From Ridgeia piscesae (lineage: Eukaryota > Annelida > Polychaeta > Sabellida > Siboglinidae), in assembly GCA_025642075.2 (NCBI GenBank), contig JAODUO010000417.1, positions 62,001-126,000 on the forward strand: a stretch of DNA of 64,000 nt, read 5' to 3'. The notes under the pieces are model-generated. The model saw only the letters and a program-made list of their open reading frames with translations. It had not been told where the DNA came from and did not search any database. Of this stretch, positions 59,271 to 64,000 are shown piece by piece. The first letter of the stretch is position 1, and the number at the start of each line of letters is the position of its first letter. The position numbers were made by a program, and so were the translations under genes.

Positions 59271-60522
59271 GCATATTTCTGTGTCAGGTCTGCAATTATT
59301 GTTTTTTGATTAAGTGACTTGACACTAATTTACATTGTAACTAAATAATTATTATAATGCAATTTTTGAAGTTCACATTAATGCATGTAGATATGCTGAC
59401 TGTGGATCAATGTAAGTGCATCACCTCACAAGCACCAAGGACCACCCGCCTCTGTCTGTGTCGGGCCACTTCATTGGTCTACTCACTTCTGAGCACCTAG
59501 TAGCAATATATTTATAATCCTTGCAAAACAGACGTTGCGCTACTGTACCCCTGGCTGATCATCTCTATAAAGCTGGGGAGTAAGCGGGGTTGAAGTACAC
59601 AATTATTGCAGTTGACTTCACCAGTTGCTACTGCAAATACTGGCCACAATTTGAAGACAAATACCCGACTGGTGGGAATCTCAATATAATGACCAATTTG
59701 CATCCTAAACATTTCATGAACACTGTAAGTCTATAACACGAGCAGGGTATGGCTGAAATCACCCAAAATACTATATTGGATGACCGCAGGCCAACCACAT
59801 TCTGCGTGGGCGACTTCATTGGATGAAAACCATTTTAGTGTACAAAAATAAAGATTTTATTGTTGTTATTATTAAACGAGGTGTATTTGAAAGGGATTTT
59901 TCGAGAAGTAGATAAGAGCTGGTACTGATGTTGTCAGTCAAAGTGATCCTGGCTCGCGAGGATTGTGTATTTAAGAGGCACTATTTACTTGCAGCTAATT
60001 CTGACATTTTAAATATTCAATGACATTTTAGAAAATTTGTTTCAAATATTTCATCTTACCTTATTTCCACACATAAATACTGACCTTTATACATGCCATC
60101 GCTTAGTAGGTATTTTTGCATGTAAATAGAGAATTAATTAGTTTTATTTATTTATTTTACTCATCGTCGTTAATTGTATATAATATTTAATTAACAGGTT
60201 TTAATATGAATAATTTAATGTTTCTACATTTGCTTTATCTGAAAGTTAATTTTACAGTTGTATTTATTATTAGTAATATTAGTTTTAACACATAATAAAT
60301 AGCTTTTTATTTTATTGTACAGTGCTTTGAGCATATTTGGATATTGCACTTTATAAATAATAAATATTATTATTATTACTTGTTTTAGATATGTACCTCC
60401 TCCATCAGAAAGTTGAGTGGTGATCAATTGGAAACAACCACCGTAGCAATGATTATAGCTGCCCTTTGCACCATGGGTAATTTGTGTGATATTAAATATA
60501 AGATGATAATTATCCGTTCCAG
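58460..60522 (+). other. NIT2 intron 4, TA-rich
   Basis: Holds long (TA)n tracts at about 58497-58560, 58589-58815 and 59115-59270. A 3' tail with AATAAAGATTTTATTGTTGT lies at about 59845, and a LINE/SINE-like tail (TTGCACTTTATAAATAATAAA) at 60318-60379. Tyr/Ile frames over the TA runs are artefacts. Confidence 0.6.
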
Positions 60523-60616
60523 ATGCATCTGTTTGACGTGGACATACCGGGGGGCATCACTTTCCAGGAATCAAAGACCATCTCACCCGGGGATGACCTG
60601 GTCACTTTTGACACAC
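60523..60616 (+). CDS. NIT2: NIT2 omega-amidase, exon 5
   Basis: Acceptor CCGTTCCAG, donor ACAC|GTAAAG. It encodes [20 protein letters not shown] and [11 protein letters not shown], nearly identical in pattern to the family ([23 protein letters not shown]). Confidence 0.94.
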
Positions 60617-60679
60617 GTAAAGTTTTCTCTTAGCGTTCACTGATAGAGATGGTGTCAGTAGAACTGGTTTGATGGCATA

Positions 60680-60961
60680 GCTTTATGCAGAGACCTGTCC
60701 ACCCGTCATTTGGACGGGTAAAAACCATTGTGGACGGGTAGAAATATGGGTGGATGGGTAAGAAAATGAAGGATCAAAAAATCTGTTCCAAAACCATAGA
60801 TATTGTCAGTTATGCCTTAGAAGTGAGTGTAAATGGTGTCGCATGTGTGTTTGTAGTCCATTTCAGGTCGTCAGATGCATTTTAAAGTTTGTAAACTGGC
60901 TTAACATCCATGTGTCCACCAAAACATGTGTGACTGGCAATAATTTGGTCCTGCATAAAGC
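60680..60961 (+). mobile_element. GCTTTATGCAG MITE, copy 2 (in NIT2 intron 5)
   Basis: It starts GCTTTATGCAGAGACCTGTC and ends GGTCCTGCATAAAGC, giving about 11-bp terminal inverted repeats. It shares TGGACGGGTA and CACCAAAACATGTGTGACTG with the reverse complement of 48021-48220 and carries about 80 extra bases. Confidence 0.75.
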
Positions 60962-61315
60962 CCTGTTTGATGGAGACTAAAATGTGAAAAACTGAATCCT
61001 AAGGATTGGATACCCTGCTGTGTAAGAACTTTGCTGAATGTCTATGAATGTCAGATGTTCACATATATGTTGATGTGATGTTTCAATAACTTTAGCCTAA
61101 AAAACTCACATATTGCCATAGATACGCGATTGTTAATGAGTAAGATATGATCAATCTTGAGCATTCAACTAAAAATAACTACCAGGGTAAAATATTATTT
61201 CCGCTTCAAAAATATGATAAAACATTAATTTTAAATGCTTGAAATGAGACCTGATGGTTGACATATTAATAGTAGAGCACTGTAATAACTTGTGTATATA
61301 TCTGCTTTCTTCCAG

Positions 61316-61390
61316 CGTACTGCAAGGTTGGACTTGGAATATGTTTTGACATACGTTTTCCAGAGTTCTCCAAGCTGTTACTAGACCGAG
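61316..61390 (+). CDS. NIT2: NIT2 omega-amidase, exon 6 (catalytic Cys)
   Basis: Acceptor CTTTCTTCCAG, donor CGAG|GTAGTT. It encodes YCKVGLGICFDIRFPEFSKL and LLDR. Cys159 in GICFDIRF is the nucleophile (Cys153 in human), so all three catalytic residues are intact. Confidence 0.93.
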
Positions 61391-62714
61391 GTAGTTATAC
61401 TCAATGACAGAATCCTGCTTTTTAATGTAGGTGATGACTTTCCACCAATTTTTATGATGTTTTCTCTACAGTAATCAACCTTATTTGTTTTATACACAGC
61501 AAGAATTATATAATTTTTATTCTTGTCCTACTCTTTCAGCTTGATATTTTGATCGTCACGTTAAAGAAATTCTTGTGAAAACAGGAGTCACTCGGATATC
61601 TAGGCACCTTTTCCACATAATTTTAGTGAACATACACAAATTATTAGAAATATTACTAAACTTTATTAGCTGTGTTCTAGTTTATTTAAAAATAATTTTA
61701 TATGAAGTTTTATCACCAAATACAACTTTATGTATCTGCAGCACGTTTAACTAATTTATTACCATTTTGCTGATCAATTTATATTTAGTACAGGTTGTGT
61801 TTTAAAGGCCATTTTTTGCCAAAAGAAATTCCAATAACTCTAAAAATATGCATATGTATTGTGCAATATAACAACAACCCCAAAATCACAAGTTTGATGA
61901 AACATTTTTTTAATTGACACTAAACGGGAGCTGTCCCTGTCACGAGGGGCTGAATCATGATGTCATTCATGGAAAATATTGCTGGGATTGCCAGCATTCT
62001 CAGCATCATTTACATAACACTGTGCAACTGCGTTGGTCTAGGTTATGCCAAAACCACAACTGCTAGAGTAACAAATTCAAGCCGGGCATCTTTGGGAGTT
62101 TCCTTATAATGGAAATGTAAACGTTTTTTACCTTGTGTACTCTTAGACTTAGTTAATCTGCTACATTTCTCAGATATCTTTAGGACCCTTAGATCATCCG
62201 TTTCCAAACAACTTTTTGTTCCTAAAACTAAGCTGAATATAGGCAAACGTGCTTTCTCTGTGGCTGTGATAACAATTTGGAATCAACTCCCTATTACGTT
62301 TAACTTTAAATCTCCTGAAACTCTATACACGTTTCGTAAAAAAATTGAAAACATATTTCTTTGAAATTATTTTTCCACCATATAATTTCAGCGGTTCCAT
62401 GTGCCAAAGATGACTTTTGCCTGTCCCCGTGTATGACTAGCTAAACGATTTTGTTTGTTGCACCTCTGAACTATAATATTTTTAAGGATTTAGGCACTGT
62501 AGAAGTTTTACAATAATTATTATTAGTATACGTTATTTAAACATTTTAGTAGTATCATCATTTGAAAGAACATCAACCATTTGTTATTGAGGGGCAGAGT
62601 AGATTTCATCATGGCCTTTAACATCAACATATTTTAACATCCAAGTTGACATCGCCTGAGAGACTATGTCGAGGTATCTTGAGATCTACAGGATGTGCTG
62701 CCCTCCCTGTGTAG
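61391..62714 (+). other. NIT2 intron 6
   Basis: AT-rich; contains the LINE tail at 62170-62365. No other feature was recognised. Confidence 0.6.
62170..62365 (+). mobile_element. LINE C-terminal tail
   Basis: The frame reads LSDIFRTLRSSVSKQLFVPK, then KRAFSVAVITIWNQLPI and TLYTFRKKIENIFL followed by a stop. LR.S......P......RAFS.A....WN.LP........FK is the common end of CR1/L2-like LINE proteins. It is related at DNA level to 23388-23440. Confidence 0.8.
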
Positions 62715-62892
62715 GTTGTGAGTTGCTGGTGTTCCCCAGTGCCTTCAACATGACAACTGGGCCCGCCCACTGGGAGCTGCTGACCCGGGCCAGGGCCGTG
62801 GACAACCAGATGTATGTGGCCATGGTCTCTCCGGCCAGGGACGAGACGGCCAGCTACGTTGCCTGGGGCTACAGTACTCTTGCTGACCCGTG
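62715..62892 (+). CDS. NIT2: NIT2 omega-amidase, exon 7
   Basis: Acceptor CCTGTGTAG, donor CCGTG|GTGAGT. It encodes [40 protein letters not shown] and [12 protein letters not shown], the C-terminal half of the fold including the FPSAFN..TGPAHWE signature of the NIT2 subfamily. It ends with two bases of Trp234. The donor begins a minisatellite that repeats donor-like sequence. Confidence 0.95.
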
Positions 62893-63243
62893 GTGAGTTT
62901 ATGCAACCACGCTCGTGGTTAAGTTTGATCAGTGGTGAGTTGACGTATAATCAGGCTCATGGTGAGTCTCTGACGTATGGTGAGTTCACACAACCAGGCT
63001 ATGGTGAGTCTCTGGCCAGTGGTGAGTTCACACAACCAGGCTATGGTTGGTCTCTGACCAGTGGTGAGTTCACACAACCAGGCTATGGTCAGTCTCTGAC
63101 CAGTGGTAAGTTCACACAACCAGGCTATGGTCAGTCTCTGACCAGTGGTGAGTTCACACAACCAGGCTATGGTCAGTCTCTGACCAGTGGTGAGTTCACA
63201 CAACTAGGCTATGGTCAGTCTCTGACCAGTGGTGAGTTCACAT
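62893..63243 (+). repeat. ~42-bp minisatellite of donor-like units in NIT2 intron 7
   Basis: About seven units of GTGGTGAGTTCACACAACCA-GGCTATGGTCAGTCTCTGACCA, the last four nearly identical and the first ones degenerate. The array starts at the exon 7 splice site itself, whose TGGTGAGTT is the first member. The open frames across it are artefacts of the 42-base (14-codon) period. Confidence 0.9.
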
Positions 63244-63391
63244 TCTTTTAGAACAGATTACATCACAGCCATACAGAACTACGTCTTTTTTTAAATTGCT
63301 TGTAGATTCTCAACATTATATTTGGTTGTGCCTACAATTTACTGAATAGGAATTATCCAACATTACTAAATGCCTGTATATTTGTTTGCAG

Positions 63392-63447
63392 GGGGAAAAT
63401 CATTGGAAAAGCAGGTCATGAAGAGGCAATAGTGTACGGTGACATCG
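63392..63447 (+). CDS. NIT2: NIT2 omega-amidase, exon 8 (gene continues past the window)
   Basis: Acceptor TTTGTTTGCAG, donor ATCG|GTAGGT. It encodes GKIIGKAGHEEAIVYGDI (family: GEVLAKAGTEEAIVYSDID). Together the eight exons give 252 residues; about 25 residues (the DL..L.E.R...P....R..DLY end) are expected in one more exon beyond 64000, as no matching frame is seen in 63448-64000. Confidence 0.93.
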
Positions 63448-64000
63448 GTAGGTGGAATGGCATGTGGAGGGAGACTAACTACACCCTGGGCGAACATGTC
63501 CTGTCATCTAGTGTTGTATGGCTGGTGTGCTGACTGAGGAATGTATGACGTCTGTTGTATGACGTCTGTATTATAGCCACTGCTGACATACATGAGACCT
63601 CAATAAGGGGTTCGTCCGCCACTGACTGACGAGAGAGTTCCCAATAGAAATGGCACTATGCGGGTTGTTTGAATTTCTGTGAGGACTTGTTTAGTGTTGA
63701 GTGAATATAGATTATGTATTTGTGCAGCGTGGGATCAGAGCTGTCAAACGGCTTCATTTTGATTGGTGATACGATCTAGGCAAATCAGTGTCTTGTTTTA
63801 CCAGAAATTAAGGGGTGTTAGGTCAGAGATTGGGTTTGGGGAAAATAAGGTATTAGAATTTCATGAAGTTGATACAGCATGGGTTTGAATGATGTCTAAT
63901 TAATGTAGAAAAATGTAAATACCCTAGTAGAAAAAACCAGGCAGCAATGAAGGAAATGTTATAATGGCCAGAACTCAGATGTCTGATCATACAAGCAAGG
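63448..64000 (+). other. NIT2 intron 8 (partial)
   Basis: No exon-like frame for the missing C-terminus and no recognised repeat. The sequence appears to be intron to the window edge. Confidence 0.5.

Noticed and set aside
58290..59309. Tyr-Ile repeat frames
   Set aside because: Translations of TA microsatellites in NIT2 intron 4.
62893..63243. CRISPR-like array
   Set aside because: Units are contiguous tandem repeats without unique spacers, and the genome is eukaryotic. The same holds for the 54-base array at 46.1-47.0 kb.

Overview
The window reads as nuclear DNA of an invertebrate metazoan. The reasons are spliced animal genes (a NIT2 omega-amidase, a KCTD9-type BTB/pentapeptide protein, an ionotropic-glutamate-receptor-like gene), GT-AG introns filled with transposons, very long microsatellites, and a transposon mix of CR1/L2/Jockey-like LINEs, hAT, DIRS-like, Ty3 and a tRNA-SINE that is common in marine invertebrates such as lancelets. 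The species cannot be fixed from sequence alone. Nothing is bacterial or organellar.

Layout. 0-10.6 kb has no confident gene: a LINE 3' end, a 35-bp-arm hairpin and a hAT element with a perfect 8-bp target duplication. 10.6-20.3 kb holds two inverted, decayed copies of an unrecognised gene (10.79-11.5 kb on +, 16.18-20.22 kb on -). The second is split by a LINE with a 5-bp target duplication and keeps a C4 zinc-ribbon-like motif. Between them lie a tetranucleotide array, a degenerate tandem array, a cluster of dyad-symmetric repeats and one possible terminal exon.

21.0-35.0 kb is the most interesting locus. Three exons in perfect phase encode both halves (S1 and S2) of an ionotropic glutamate receptor ligand-binding domain. 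One exon runs directly from S1 into S2, so the pore segments M1-M3 are absent, and the protein ends in a short hydrophobic tail like a GPI-anchor signal. This suggests a channel-less, surface-tethered ligand-binding protein. Its first exon(s) were not found. Its 10.9-kb first intron holds a 2.75-kb CTT tract, inverted repeats, and DIRS-like and LINE fragments; its second intron starts with a 0.75-kb CA tract.

35-47 kb is transposon-rich: LINE fragments, two copies of a MITE, and a Ty3-type element with a clean target duplication but a displaced LTR fragment inside. At 46.1-47.1 kb there is a Thr/Pro-rich 18-residue-repeat (mucin-like) reading frame with a frame break.

49.6-50.9 kb is a complete, intronless KCTD9 CDS. 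54.9-63.4 kb carries eight exons (252 residues) of NIT2 with Glu-Lys-Cys catalytic residues intact; the last exon lies beyond the window. Its introns contain TA microsatellites, a LINE tail, a MITE, and a minisatellite that repeats 5'-splice-site-like sequence right after exon 7. KCTD9 and NIT2 share orientation but I see no functional link between them.
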